From NCBI GenBank assembly GCA_023422775.1, contig JAFAGM010000083.1, positions 1-56,548 of the forward strand: a stretch of 56,548 nt of DNA, read 5' to 3'. The stretch comes from Pseudomonadota bacterium. GTDB lineage: Bacteria > Pseudomonadota > Alphaproteobacteria > Rhizobiales > Xanthobacteraceae. The position numbers and the translations under genes are program-made. Positions 24,208 to 33,300 of this stretch are shown here, one piece after another. Positions within the stretch are counted from its first letter, which is position 1; every line of letters begins with the position of its first letter. Below the pieces are notes generated by a model that ran no database searches, was not told the DNA's origin, and was given only the letters and a program-made list of their open reading frames with translations.

Positions 24208-25494
24208 TCACAGCAGCCGCAGCAGGAATTCGAGGGTGTAGAGCACCAGTCCCGCAAGGCCGCCGATCAGCGAGCCGTTGAAGCGGATGTATTGCAGGTC
24301 GCGGCCGATGTTGATTTCGATCAGCGAGATCAGCTGCCCCATGTCCCACGATTTGACTTGGTCGGAGATGAAGGTCGAGACGCCGCTCTTCTGTTCGGCG
24401 ATCACCGTTCGCAGCACGGCGACAAGGCCCTGGTTGATTTCGGCACGCAGTTCGGCGTCGCCGGCCAGCGCGTCGCCGGCCGTTACGAACATGCGCACCA
24501 GATACTGCTCCAGCACCTGCGTTTCGCCCGAGGCGCTGCGCTCGAAGAACGAGCGCACGTTCTCCCAGACGTGGTTCGCGAGGCTGGTCAGTTCGGGCCG
24601 CGCCAGCAGGTCGCGCTTCAGGCCCTGGATGCGCTCGGCGTAGGCGGGATCGGTGCCGAGGCGGTCGACGAAGCCCAGCACCATGCGATCGAACTCGCCG
24701 CGGAACGGATGCTCGGGATCGTTGCGGACTTCCTCGAAGAATGCACTCGCCGAGGCCACGATCTTGTTCACCAGAAACTTGTCGGCGCGATAGAGTTTTA
24801 ACAGCGTCGGCAGTTCCGCGCGGATCTTCTCGCGGATCATGCCCATGGTCTCGGCCTGCGTCAGCGTCTGGTGCACCGCGCGCAGAATGTCGTCGAGCAA
24901 TCCTTGATGACGGCCCTCCTTGACGAAGGCACGCAGCGTGCCGGCCGCGAGCGGCGCCAGATCGATCGCCATCAGCTGCGCGGTGATGCGGCGGCTGACG
25001 AAAGTCATCAGCCCCGAATTCTCCGTCGCCGCCACCGCTTCAGGCAGCAGCCGCAGCGCAAACCGCGCGAGGTCCTCGCTGCGCTTGCGGTCGCGCAGCC
25101 AGTCGGCGATGAACGAGCCGAAATCGATCTGCTTGAGCTTGGCCTCGACCGGCGCGGCTTCGAGGAAATGCATCTCGATGAATTCGCCGAGCTTGTCGGC
25201 TATGCGGTGCTGGTTGCTCTGGATGATCGCCGTGTGCGGGATCGGCAGTCCCAGCGGCCGCTTGAACAGCGCCACCACGGCGTACCAGTCCGCGAGACCG
25301 CCGATGGTGGCAGCCTCGGCAAAGGCCGCGATGAAGCCGAACACCGGGTGCACTGGCAGCAGCGCCCTCGCGCCGAGGAAAATCGCAAACGTCGCCGCCA
25401 GCACGGAAGTCGCCAGCAATTTTACGCGCCTGAGCTCAGCGGCGCGCGCGGCGTCGCCGGGGGTATCGATGACGAAAGTGGCCGGAAGGGTCAT
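24208..25494 (-). CDS. DUF445 family membrane protein
   Basis: 428 aa. The N-terminus has two hydrophobic stretches (LLATSVLAATFAIFLGARAL and HPVFGFIAAFAEAATIGGLADWYAVVALF), the latter followed by the DUF445 hallmark FKRPLGLPIPHTAIIQSN. A long helical middle part follows, and the C-terminus has GRDLQYIRFNGSLIGGLAGLVLY, a second hallmark with a final membrane segment. The function of the family (YjiN in E. coli) is not established. No operon partner is evident, and a family A repeat lies upstream. Confidence 0.92.
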   Translation of the reverse strand: MTLPATFVIDTPGDAARAAELRRVKLLATSVLAATFAIFLGARALLPVHPVFGFIAAFAEAATIGGLADWYAVVALFKRPLGLPIPHTAIIQSNQHRIADKLGEFIEMHFLEAAPVEAKLKQIDFGSFIADWLRDRKRSEDLARFALRLLPEAVAATENSGLMTFVSRRITAQLMAIDLAPLAAGTLRAFVKEGRHQGLLDDILRAVHQTLTQAETMGMIREKIRAELPTLLKLYRADKFLVNKIVASASAFFEEVRNDPEHPFRGEFDRMVLGFVDRLGTDPAYAERIQGLKRDLLARPELTSLANHVWENVRSFFERSASGETQVLEQYLVRMFVTAGDALAGDAELRAEINQGLVAVLRTVIAEQKSGVSTFISDQVKSWDMGQLISLIEINIGRDLQYIRFNGSLIGGLAGLVLYTLEFLLRLL

Positions 25495-25519
25495 GGCGGC
25501 TTTCGGAGTGGACGACGAC

Positions 25520-25618
25520 CCTCATCCTGAGGAGCCGCGAAGCGGCGTCTCGAAGGATGAAGGCCCCATCGTGGCCTCATGGTTCGAGACGGCGCAAGGG
25601 CGCCTCCTCACCATGAGG
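25520..25618. repeat. Family A palindromic repeat between DUF445 and phasin
   Basis: CCTCATCCTGAGGAGC, CGTCTCGAAGGATG, CATGGTTCGAGACGGCGC and CTCCTCACCATGAGG in order. It begins 26 bp upstream of the DUF445 ATG, so it lies in the 5' leader or promoter region of that gene. Confidence 0.85.
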
Positions 25619-25647
25619 GTCCAAGCTGATCTATTCAGACGCCAGAC

Positions 25648-25676
25648 AAAAAGAAGGCCCGCCAAAGCGGGCCTTC
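25648..25676 (-). terminator. Rho-independent terminator of the phasin gene
   Basis: Perfect 10-bp stem GAAGGCCCGC / GCGGGCCTTC with a 4-nt loop, followed on the minus strand by TTTTT. It lies about 30 bp after the phasin stop. It is one of only two clear classical terminators in the window, in line with a highly expressed gene. Confidence 0.88.
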
Positions 25677-25704
25677 GAAACGACAGTTGTCAGGCGGATC
25701 CCGA

Positions 25705-26181
25705 TCAGGCGGTCTTGGAATAGACCTTGGAGAAATTGTCCTGCGCGGTCTTGGCACCCTCGGTGACGAGCTTGCCGAGATACTCGGTGGTGGCCTTCGC
25801 CCGCGAGACGAACACTTCGCCACGCGCACGGGCCAGCTCCGACTGGATCTGGGCGGCTTCGCTCAGCGACTTGGCCGAAGCGAGCTTGTCGATGCCGGCG
25901 AAGAACGCTTCCGCGTCCTGGTAGAGCGCCTGCTGGATGTTGCGGCTGATCTTGGCGGCCTCGGCGACCGAACCGGCAACGGCGGTCTCGACGGCAGCAG
26001 TGACCTTCTCGGAACCGGCATGGAAGTCAGCGGCGCGAACCTTCGCGGTCTCGGCCTGCTTCTTCACGAACTCACGGGCGGCTTCCGGAACTTCCATGTT
26101 CTGGAGCTTGGTGAACGCCTCGGTGACGGGCGCGAAGGCTTCCTTGACGGTGTTCAGCACGGAATTGGTTTCGGTGGTCAT
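25705..26181 (-). CDS. Phasin (PHA-granule-associated protein)
   Basis: 158 aa, almost entirely amphipathic helix. Recognisable segments are FTKLQNMEVPEAAREFVKKQ, AADFHAGSEKVTAAVE, ISRNIQQALYQDAEAFFAGI and ELARARGEVFVSRAKATTEY, which fit the alphaproteobacterial phasin_2 family. Phasins coat polyhydroxybutyrate granules. GGAGAAG lies before the ATG, an inverted repeat lies in the promoter region and a strong terminator follows. It is close to a PHA synthase pair at 27046-28508, which supports the role. Confidence 0.9.
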   Translation of the reverse strand: MTTETNSVLNTVKEAFAPVTEAFTKLQNMEVPEAAREFVKKQAETAKVRAADFHAGSEKVTAAVETAVAGSVAEAAKISRNIQQALYQDAEAFFAGIDKLASAKSLSEAAQIQSELARARGEVFVSRAKATTEYLGKLVTEGAKTAQDNFSKVYSKTA

Positions 26182-26268
26182 TGGGGCTTCTCCATCCTCA
26201 GGTTTGAGCTATGGGCTCACCCCGTCCGGATTGGCCCGGGGCGAGATCGTTGTGCCATAGTTAATGGT

Positions 26269-26294
26269 GCGCCGCAACATCAATGTTGCAGCGC
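26269..26294. promoter_or_regulatory. TGC-rich inverted repeat upstream of phasin (possible PhaR operator)
   Basis: GCGCCGCAACAT and ATGTTGCAGCGC form a 12-bp inverted repeat with one mismatch and a 2-nt spacer, about 90 bp before the phasin ATG. On the minus strand it overlaps TTGATG, a -35-like hexamer, with CTATGG 17 bp further on. PhaR repressors of alphaproteobacteria bind TGC-rich sites at phasin promoters, so this is a reasonable operator. The rest of the gap 26182-26441 shows nothing else. Confidence 0.5.
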
Positions 26295-26441
26295 GACATC
26301 ACGAATCCGTGAATGGCGCGATGGGTGAGCACATTGCCCGAAGAACCGGCAAAAATTCCACTTTAGTCTAATGTCGGCGCGCCCCCCGCTACTGTGCATG
26401 GGGTTGTTTTGCGAGTTTTTGTCCGGGCGGTGTCCGGCCGG

Positions 26442-27035
26442 TCAGTGCTGGACGGCCCCCGGCAGCCCGTAGGCTTCCATCTGTGCCCGGACCTGCGCCA
26501 CGTTGTGCCCGAGCACGACGATGTCGTGCTTCCTGCCGTCGGCATCGCGGACGTGGTCGCGCAGCAGCGCCTCGGCCTTGAAGCCGAGGCTCTCGAACAG
26601 CGCGATCGCCGCCTGCTGGTCGACCGTCATCTGCACCGAGAACTTCTCCAGCCCGGCACCGAGGGCGATGGCGAAGGTCTCCTGCGACAGCGCCCGGCCG
26701 ACGCCCTGCCCCCGCACGTCCTGCGACACCACCATCCGGATCTCGCCGACATGGGGCGACCAGGAATGCGGGTCGCGCACCAGCGTGCCGCAGCCGACCA
26801 CCGCGCCGCCCTTGAGCGCGATCAGGCTCACGATCGCGCCGCGCTCGATCTCATTGACCCAGGCCGACAGCACCTTTGGCTGGCTGATATTGCGCGGCAG
26901 GAACAGCAGGTCATGCGTCGGCAGCTTTTGCGCGAATGCCAGCACCGCAGGCTCGTCGCTGCGCGTCATCAGGCGGAATTCGATGTCGCCGGCGTCGGTC
27001 TTGACGTGGCGCGGATAGGAACGTGTTTCACTCAT
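26442..27035 (-). CDS. GNAT-family N-acetyltransferase
   Basis: 197 aa. The acetyl-CoA-binding motif A is clear: RMVVSQDVRGQGVGRALSQETFAIA (about 99-123), with a preceding beta strand GCGTLVRDPHSWSPHVGEI and motif B ALFESLGFKAEALLRDHVRD. It acetylates an unknown amine or amino group in the cytoplasm. The start lies 10 bp after the phaC stop, in the second copy of a 14-bp tandem duplication, so it is probably co-transcribed with phaE-phaC. A role in PHA metabolism is only suggested by position. Confidence 0.9.
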   Translation of the reverse strand: MSETRSYPRHVKTDAGDIEFRLMTRSDEPAVLAFAQKLPTHDLLFLPRNISQPKVLSAWVNEIERGAIVSLIALKGGAVVGCGTLVRDPHSWSPHVGEIRMVVSQDVRGQGVGRALSQETFAIALGAGLEKFSVQMTVDQQAAIALFESLGFKAEALLRDHVRDADGRKHDIVVLGHNVAQVRAQMEAYGLPGAVQH

Positions 27036-27058
27036 GTCGATCTCGTCATGTCGATCTC
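27032..27058. repeat. 14-bp tandem duplication across the phaC stop and GNAT start
   Basis: On the minus strand GAGATCGACATGAC is followed directly by GAGATCGACATGAG. The first copy contains the last codons and TGA of phaC (AGA TCG ACA TGA) and the second contains the GNAT ATG. The GNAT start may thus have been created by a small duplication. Confidence 0.75.
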
Positions 27059-28131
27059 TTGCCCAGCCAGGAGTCCAGTTTCGGCCACAGCCGCTTGATG
27101 GCGTTGGCGCCGGCGACGAGGCTGACGTGACCGCCTTTCAGCATCACCTCCTCCTTCTCTTCGGAGCCGATCTTGGTGATCAGATGCTTTGCCGCATCGT
27201 AGGGCACGATGTGATCGTGCTCGGCGACCGCGTGCAGGATCGGCACCTTGATGTTTGCAAGCTTCGCCTCGCGCCCGCCGACCGTCATGGTGTCGTTGTA
27301 GAGCTTGTTGTCCCACATCAGGTTCTTGGTGATGTCGCGGAAATACTCGCCGGCCAGCGGCAGGGTGTCCGTGCCCCAGCGATCCATCATCCGGTAGGCC
27401 TTGACGTATTCGTCGTTCCAGATGTTCTCCCAGAGCTGCACCTGGCTCGCGACCCGCGAAGCCGGCCGCAGCATCTCGAACGACTGCAGGATCAGTTCGG
27501 GCGGCATGTTGCCGGTGGTGTCGATCAGGCGGTCGACGTCGAAATAGCGGCGGTCCGAGAAATTCGAGAACAGCTTCATCTCGCGGAAATCGATCGGCGT
27601 GGTGAAGCAGATCAGGTTCTTCATCGGCCCGTCGTGGAAGATCGAGCCGTACAGCAGCGACAGCACGCCGCCGAAGCAATAGCCGATGATGCTGACGTCC
27701 TTCTCGCCGGAATCCTGCTGCACGCGGCGGATGCAGTCCGGGATGAAGTCGAGGACGTAATCTTCCATCCGCAAGGACTTCTCTTCCGGCTTCGGCGCGG
27801 TCCAGTCCAGCATATAGACGTCGTAGCCGCGCTTCAGCAGGAACTCGATGAAGCTCTGGCCGGGCACCAGGTCGAGAATGTAGCCGCGGTTGGTGGTCGC
27901 CATCACGATCAGGATCGGCACGCGGTAGATTTCGTCCGCCATCGGCCGGTAGTGGTAGAGGTTCATGGTGCCGCGGACCGCGAGGATGTCCTTCGGCGTC
28001 GAGCCGAGGGACGGACCGGACGAGGAGAAATATTCGACGCCCTTGATGCTGCGCTGGATCGCGCGCTGCACTTCGGACTGGACCCGTTCCGAGATGGAGG
28101 CGAGATCGAGACCCGCGGCAGGAGCGTTCAT
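27046..28131 (-). CDS. phaC: Poly(3-hydroxyalkanoate) synthase, class III-type PhaC subunit
   Basis: 361 aa, close to class III PhaC (about 355 aa) and far shorter than class I enzymes. The catalytic triad can be read: Cys152 in IIGYCFGGVLSL, Asp306 in VAEHDHIVPYDAA and His335 in LKGGHVSLVAG. Other family blocks are PILIVMATTNRGYILDL and DVYMLDWTAP. It polymerises hydroxyacyl-CoA into PHA at the granule surface. It overlaps the PhaE-like gene by 4 bp (ATGA), so the two subunits are coupled. Rhizobia commonly have several phaC genes; this would be the two-subunit type. Confidence 0.92.
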   Translation of the reverse strand: MNAPAAGLDLASISERVQSEVQRAIQRSIKGVEYFSSSGPSLGSTPKDILAVRGTMNLYHYRPMADEIYRVPILIVMATTNRGYILDLVPGQSFIEFLLKRGYDVYMLDWTAPKPEEKSLRMEDYVLDFIPDCIRRVQQDSGEKDVSIIGYCFGGVLSLLYGSIFHDGPMKNLICFTTPIDFREMKLFSNFSDRRYFDVDRLIDTTGNMPPELILQSFEMLRPASRVASQVQLWENIWNDEYVKAYRMMDRWGTDTLPLAGEYFRDITKNLMWDNKLYNDTMTVGGREAKLANIKVPILHAVAEHDHIVPYDAAKHLITKIGSEEKEEVMLKGGHVSLVAGANAIKRLWPKLDSWLGKRST

Positions 28132-28508
28132 TTCTGCCCTCCCTCCGATGGCGGACGTTTGGTACGCGGCGGCCGCGGCGTAACCTGAGCGCTCGCCTGC
28201 GCCAGCGAATTGTGATGCACCTGGTGCAGCAGCGCCTTGATCTCGTTGAGCTGGCCTTCGATGGCCTGGATGCGCTCCGCCATGCCGACCATCTGCGCCC
28301 GGCTCGGCAGGTTCATCGCGAGCAGATATTTCTCCATCAGCTCGCCGAGTTGCTTCTGCGCGCCCGCCGTCGCGCCGCCGACCTGGTTCATCACCTTGGA
28401 GAATTCCGGCGACGTCATCGTCTGGTTGGCGAAGGAGTTGAATCCCTTCTCCATCTCCCCGATCATGGTCCGCCAGATCTCGGCAGGATCGTTGCCCTTG
28501 TCGGCCAT
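28128..28508 (-). CDS. Short PhaE-like PHA synthase subunit
   Basis: 126 aa from the ATG at 28508, preceded by GGGAGAG. It has the PhaE-type core MEKYLLAMNLPSRAQMVGMA (about 58-77) followed by a coiled coil ERIQAIEGQLNEIKALLHQ (78-96), the part that in class III PhaE contacts PhaC. Known class III PhaE proteins are roughly three times as long, so most of the N-terminal region is absent. The C-terminal tail is basic and proline-rich. It is the first gene of the phaE-phaC-GNAT run and overlaps phaC. Confidence 0.78.
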   Translation of the reverse strand: MADKGNDPAEIWRTMIGEMEKGFNSFANQTMTSPEFSKVMNQVGGATAGAQKQLGELMEKYLLAMNLPSRAQMVGMAERIQAIEGQLNEIKALLHQVHHNSLAQASAQVTPRPPRTKRPPSEGGQK

Positions 28509-28670
28509 TGCGCGCTCTCCCTTACGATGACGAGCGCTTGCCACGCTTCGCTTGTTCCGCCCATACCACACCGTTGCAGTGGGCCGGTCAACCACGGCGG
28601 AGCCTTCTGCGGTGCGGGAAACCGTGCCATAGTTATCAGACACGGTATCACTTGAGGGAAGACACCCGCG

Positions 28671-29585
28671 ATGCTTGCCCATCAGCCACCGCAGATCGCC
28701 CGCGCCAACGGCATCGATATCTGTTACGAGATATTCGGCGATCCGGCCGCGGAACCGCTGCTGCTGATCATGGGGCTCGGCGCCCAGATGATCCATTGGG
28801 ACGACGATTTCTGCCGCCAGCTCGCCGCGCGCGGCTTTCGCGTGATCCGTTTCGACAACCGCGATATCGGCAAATCCTCGCACCTTTCCGGCGGCAAGCG
28901 GCTGACCGCGTTCGAACTGCTCAAGCTGCGGCTTCTGAAGATCCCGGTGGCTGCGACCTACAAGCTGATCGACATGGCCAAGGATACCGTCGGCTTGATG
29001 GACGTGCTCGGCATCAAATCAGCGCATCTGGTCGGCGCCTCGATGGGCGGCATGATCGCCCAGGAAATCGCGATCTCGTTCCCGCAGCGGGTGCGTTCAC
29101 TGACCTCGATCATGTCGACCACCGGCAATCCCAGGATACCAGGCCCGACCCGCGAAGCCGCCGCCGTGCTGATGGCGCCGCCGCCGAAAACGAAGGACGA
29201 GTATTTCGAGCGGTTTGCCAGGACGTGGAAGGTGTTGCGCGTCGGCTCCTTCCCGGAAGACGAAGCCCTCGACCCCTCGCGCGCCGCGCGCACCTTCGAG
29301 CGCGGACTCAATCCGAACGGCGTCGGCCGGCAGCTCCGGGCGGTGCTGGCTTCCGGCAGCCGCAAGGAACGGCTGCATCACGTCAAGATCCCGACGCTGG
29401 TCATCCATGGCACCGTCGATCCCTTGGTCCGCCCCGAAGGCGGCAAGGACACTGCAGCGTCGATCCCCGGCGCGAAACTTCTGATGATCGAAGGCATGGG
29501 CCATGCCCTGCCGATCCCGATGTGGCCGCAGATCATCGACGCGATCGACAAGCACGCGCATGGCGCGGCCGCGAAGGCGGCTTAA
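28671..29585 (+). CDS. Alpha/beta hydrolase
   Basis: 304 aa. N-terminal IARANGIDICYEIFGDP, the oxyanion region LLIMGLGAQMIHWDDDF, then FRVIRFDNRDIGKSSHL, nucleophile elbow HLVGASMGGMIAQEIA (Ser about 126), Asp in VIHGTVDPLVRPEGG and His in IEGMGHALPIPMW. It resembles the group around esterases and aclacinomycin-methylesterase-like hydrolases. It is divergent from phaE with a 162-bp gap and overlaps the convergent methyltransferase-like gene by 4 bp. Substrate unknown. Confidence 0.88.
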   Translation: MLAHQPPQIARANGIDICYEIFGDPAAEPLLLIMGLGAQMIHWDDDFCRQLAARGFRVIRFDNRDIGKSSHLSGGKRLTAFELLKLRLLKIPVAATYKLIDMAKDTVGLMDVLGIKSAHLVGASMGGMIAQEIAISFPQRVRSLTSIMSTTGNPRIPGPTREAAAVLMAPPPKTKDEYFERFARTWKVLRVGSFPEDEALDPSRAARTFERGLNPNGVGRQLRAVLASGSRKERLHHVKIPTLVIHGTVDPLVRPEGGKDTAASIPGAKLLMIEGMGHALPIPMWPQIIDAIDKHAHGAAAKAA

Positions 29586-30256
29586 CCCTTCGTGGCGATC
29601 CAGATGATGTGACGCGCGCCGCCGCCTCGCCCCGTGGCGCGGATGTTGACCTCGTTGACGTCGAAGCCCGCGCCGCGAAGGCGTCTTGCGAATGCCGGAT
29701 TGGGCCCGGACGACCAGACGGCCAGCACACCGCCAGGTCGCAGCGCTGCGTGTGCCGCGCTCAAGCCGGCCGCACTGTAGAGCGCGTCATTGGCCTTGCG
29801 GGTCAGCCCTTCCGGCCCGTTGTCGACGTCGAGCAGAATGGCATCGAAAGCACCGCGATGCGAACGGATGATTTCAGTGACATCGGTTTGGCGGATACTG
29901 ACGCGGGGATCGTTCAGGCTCTCGCCAAAGATCTCTGCCATCGGCCCGCGCGCCCAGGCAACGACCGCCGGCACCAACTCGGCCACCACGATCTGCGCCT
30001 TGGCTCCGAGCACGCCGAGCGCGGCACGCATTGTAAAGCCCATGCCGAGCCCTCCGATCAGCATATGCGGCTTTGCGACCTTCTCGATCTTCTTCGCCGC
30101 CAGCGTAGCTAGCGCTGCTTCCGAGCCCGAGAGGCGGCTGTTCATCAGCTCGTTGGTGCCGAGCATGATGGAGTACTCCCTGTCGCGACGCATCAGGCGG
30201 AGTTCATCCTCGGTGCCGGGGATGCGGGCGATGTCGAGCTTTTCCCATGGAATCAT
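29582..30256 (-). CDS. Spermidine-synthase-like (class I methyltransferase fold) protein
   Basis: 224 aa. The SAM/decarboxylated-SAM binding strand is LIGGLGMGFTMRAALGVLG (about 66-84), followed by IVVAELVPAVVAWARG and the acidic FDAILLDVDNGPEGL. The order of motifs is that of the spermidine synthase superfamily, but the protein lacks the usual N-terminal beta domain, so true polyamine synthesis is uncertain. Such stand-alone proteins are often called spermidine synthase or methyltransferase. Its 3' end overlaps the convergent hydrolase gene. Confidence 0.78.
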   Translation of the reverse strand: MIPWEKLDIARIPGTEDELRLMRRDREYSIMLGTNELMNSRLSGSEAALATLAAKKIEKVAKPHMLIGGLGMGFTMRAALGVLGAKAQIVVAELVPAVVAWARGPMAEIFGESLNDPRVSIRQTDVTEIIRSHRGAFDAILLDVDNGPEGLTRKANDALYSAAGLSAAHAALRPGGVLAVWSSGPNPAFARRLRGAGFDVNEVNIRATGRGGGARHIIWIATKG

Positions 30257-30335
30257 GCTGGAGACTTAGCACGTCTCACGACCGCCGCGGCGTACCGGGT
30301 CCCCCGCCTTCGCGGAGGACGACAGCGGTGCAAGC

Positions 30336-33300
30336 CTACCCGCTCGCCCAGACGTCAAGGACATAGCGGTTCTTCGTTCCGAGATCATCGATCCAGCGCA
30401 GTCCTGCCTCGGCATCGGCGCCTGACTTTTCGCGGTAGATCGCAACCAGCGCCGCTTTGACGTCGGGTTCCATCTTGCCGCCGTCGCCGCAGACGTAGAC
30501 GATCGCGCCCTGCTCGATCAGGTTCCAGACGCGGTCCTTCTGCGCGGCGACCAGGTGCTGCACATAGGTCTTCTGGCCGTTCGCGCGCGAGAACGCGGTG
30601 TGCAGCTCGGCGATCCCATCGGCAGCGAAGGCTTTCAGTTCGTCGGCGTAAAGGAAATCCTGTTCGGGGTGGCGGCAGCCGAAGAACAGCATCGCCGGGC
30701 CGAGTTTTGCGCCCTGCGCCTTGCGATGCGCGCGCTCCTGCAGGAAGCCGCGGAACGGAGCGAGCCCGGTGCCGGGACCGATCATGATCACGGGCACCGT
30801 GGGATCGTCGGGCAGGCGGAAGCCGGCCTTGGTTTCGCGCACTGTCGCATGAATGGTGTCGCCGACACGGCGGCCAGCCAGATAGTTGGAGCAGACGCCC
30901 TTGTAGACGCCGCGTCCCGAACTCGCCGGTGCCTCCACCACGCCGACGGTGACACTGCAGCGCTCCGGATCGATCGAAGGCGACGAGGAGATCGAATAAT
31001 AGCGCGGCGCCAGCAGCGACAGCATTTCGAGATAGGCGTGGAACGGCAACTCACACGCCGGATATTCCTCCAGCAGGTCGAACACCGACTTGCGCTTGGC
31101 GAGGACGTCCGAACGATAGCGCTCCGTCGCGGCGGTATCGTCACCGACATAGGCCAAGAGCTTCGGCTTGGTGACGGGACAGCGCGTGTGCTCCGACATG
31201 ATCTGGATCTGCTTGCGGGTCGCGATCTGCTGCAGTTCGACGAACTCCGTCAGCAGCCGTCCGACCGAGACGGCATCACCCACCGGCAATTGCGCACGGC
31301 GGCCTTCGGCGACCTGCAGCCGGATCTGGTCGGCCGGCAGGAAGCCGAAACGGCGCGCGACGGAATCGACCAGTGCCGGGTCGTTGCGCGGCACCACGCT
31401 GAGATGATCGCCGACGCGGTATGTGGTCCCCGGCGGCAGTTGCACCTCGATGTGGCGGGTCGAGCGGTCGGAGCCGTTGGCACCGGTGCGGTTCTGCAAT
31501 TCGGAGTTGACCGACACCTTCATCCGCGCAACGCCACCCGACGCGACGATCGTATTGACGGCCGAGGGCGTCACCGGCTCGATCGAATACAGCGGCGCGT
31601 CGTCGGCGCTGCGTGTGATGTTCGACGCGAGACCAAACTCCTTGGCCGCTGCCGGCCCGAGCGCCGCGAACCACTTCTCGAACTGGCCATCGAGATCGCT
31701 GCGCGCATCGCCCTCGCCGCGAGCGTAGACGCTGCGCGCGCCGTGCGCAGCCAGTTGTTCATCGATGATGCGCGGCACGGACTGATAGGTCGCCGCCCAG
31801 TCGCTGTTGCCGCAGCCGAACACGGCGTAGCGCACCTTGGCGAACGCGTCCTTCGGGAGGTCACCTTCGAGCCATTTGACGAACTGTGTCGCGTTATCAG
31901 GCGGCGCGCCATTATAGGAGGCGCAGAAGATCAGCACCCCGCCCTCCTGCGGCAGCTTGCCGACATAGTCGTCGAGCGCACCAAGCCTGGTCGCAAAGCC
32001 GTTGACTTCAGCCAGATCAGCAACACGAGTGGCCAGTTCCTCGGCAGTCCCAAGGTTGGAGCCGTAGAGCACCAGCAGCGGCGTGTTGTGGCCTGGACGG
32101 GTCCGCGCCTGCGGCGCCGCCGCGTTCGAGGCGGCTACAGCCGCCGCCGCACGTCCGGCGAAGGCGCCGCGATCCTTGTCGGCGCGCGGCCGCACCTTGA
32201 TCTTGAAGCCTTCCGGCTTGACGGTCAGCGTTTCCTTCAGATGCATCTGGTAGCGGTGGGGATCGAGCAGCTTGAAGCGCTGCAGGATCATGCCGATCGC
32301 GAGCGCCGCCTCGTGCATCGCGAAACCACGCCCGATGCAGGCGCGCTGGCCGTTGCCAAACGGTTTCCAGGCGTTGATCGGACGCTTCGCCTCGGCCTCG
32401 CGGCTGAAATTCTCCGGATCGAACGCATCCGGGTTCGGCCCCCAGACGCTGGGGTCGCGATGCAGCGCCATCACCAGCACCGTGATGAAGGTGTTCTTCT
32501 TCAGTCTGTACTTGCCGCCGATGGTTTCGTCCTTGAGCGGCGCGATGCCATAGGCCGGCGCCGGCGGCCACAGCCTCAGCGCCTCCTTCAATATCTGCGT
32601 GATGTAGGTGAGTTGCGTGACCTGCTGATAGGTCGGCTTCACACCAAGATCCGGCCCGAGCACCCGATCGACTTCCTCGTAGGCCTTCTTGAGCACGTCG
32701 GGATGCTTGAGCAGCGCATAGATCGTGCAGGAGAGAAGTCCGCTGGTGGTCTCGTGGCCGGCAATCAGGAATGTGTTGATCTGGTAGCGGATGTTGACGT
32801 CGTCGAGTTGCTCGCCGGTGGCGCGGTCGACGCCGGTCATCATCGCGCCGAGCATGTCCTTCTTGCCCTCGGCGGCCTCGGCGTTGCCGCGCCGCTCGGC
32901 AATGATCTCGTCGACCATCTTGTTCATGAAGGCGACATCCTGCGCGAGGTCGCGGCGGCGTTTCTGCAGCCACAGGCCTTCCAGCGGAATGCCGCGCGTC
33001 ATCATGATGGTCTCGAGCGAGCGCACCAACGATTCGACGAACGGGTGGTAATCGCGGCGGTAGAACGAATTGAAGCGGTAGTCGAAGCCGCAGAGACCGA
33101 TGGTGTCGAGCGTCAGCGCGGTCATGTCGTGGACGACGTCGATCTCCTCGTCGCCGTTGAGTCGCTCCCACTTCTTCACGAGTTGCTCGGCGATGTCGAC
33201 CATGCTCGGGTGATAGGACTGCATCGCGCGGTTGCCGAACGGCTGCAGCAGGATGTTGTGCGCCTTGCTCCAGTTCGGCTCGTTGGTATCGGCAGTGAAC

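Noticed and set aside
30293..30325. TACCGGGTCCCCCGCC... hairpin-like sequence between the methyltransferase-like and CYP102 genes
   Set aside because: It looks like part of another repeat family I associate with related genomes, but only one copy is in this window, so it cannot be called a repeat from this sequence.
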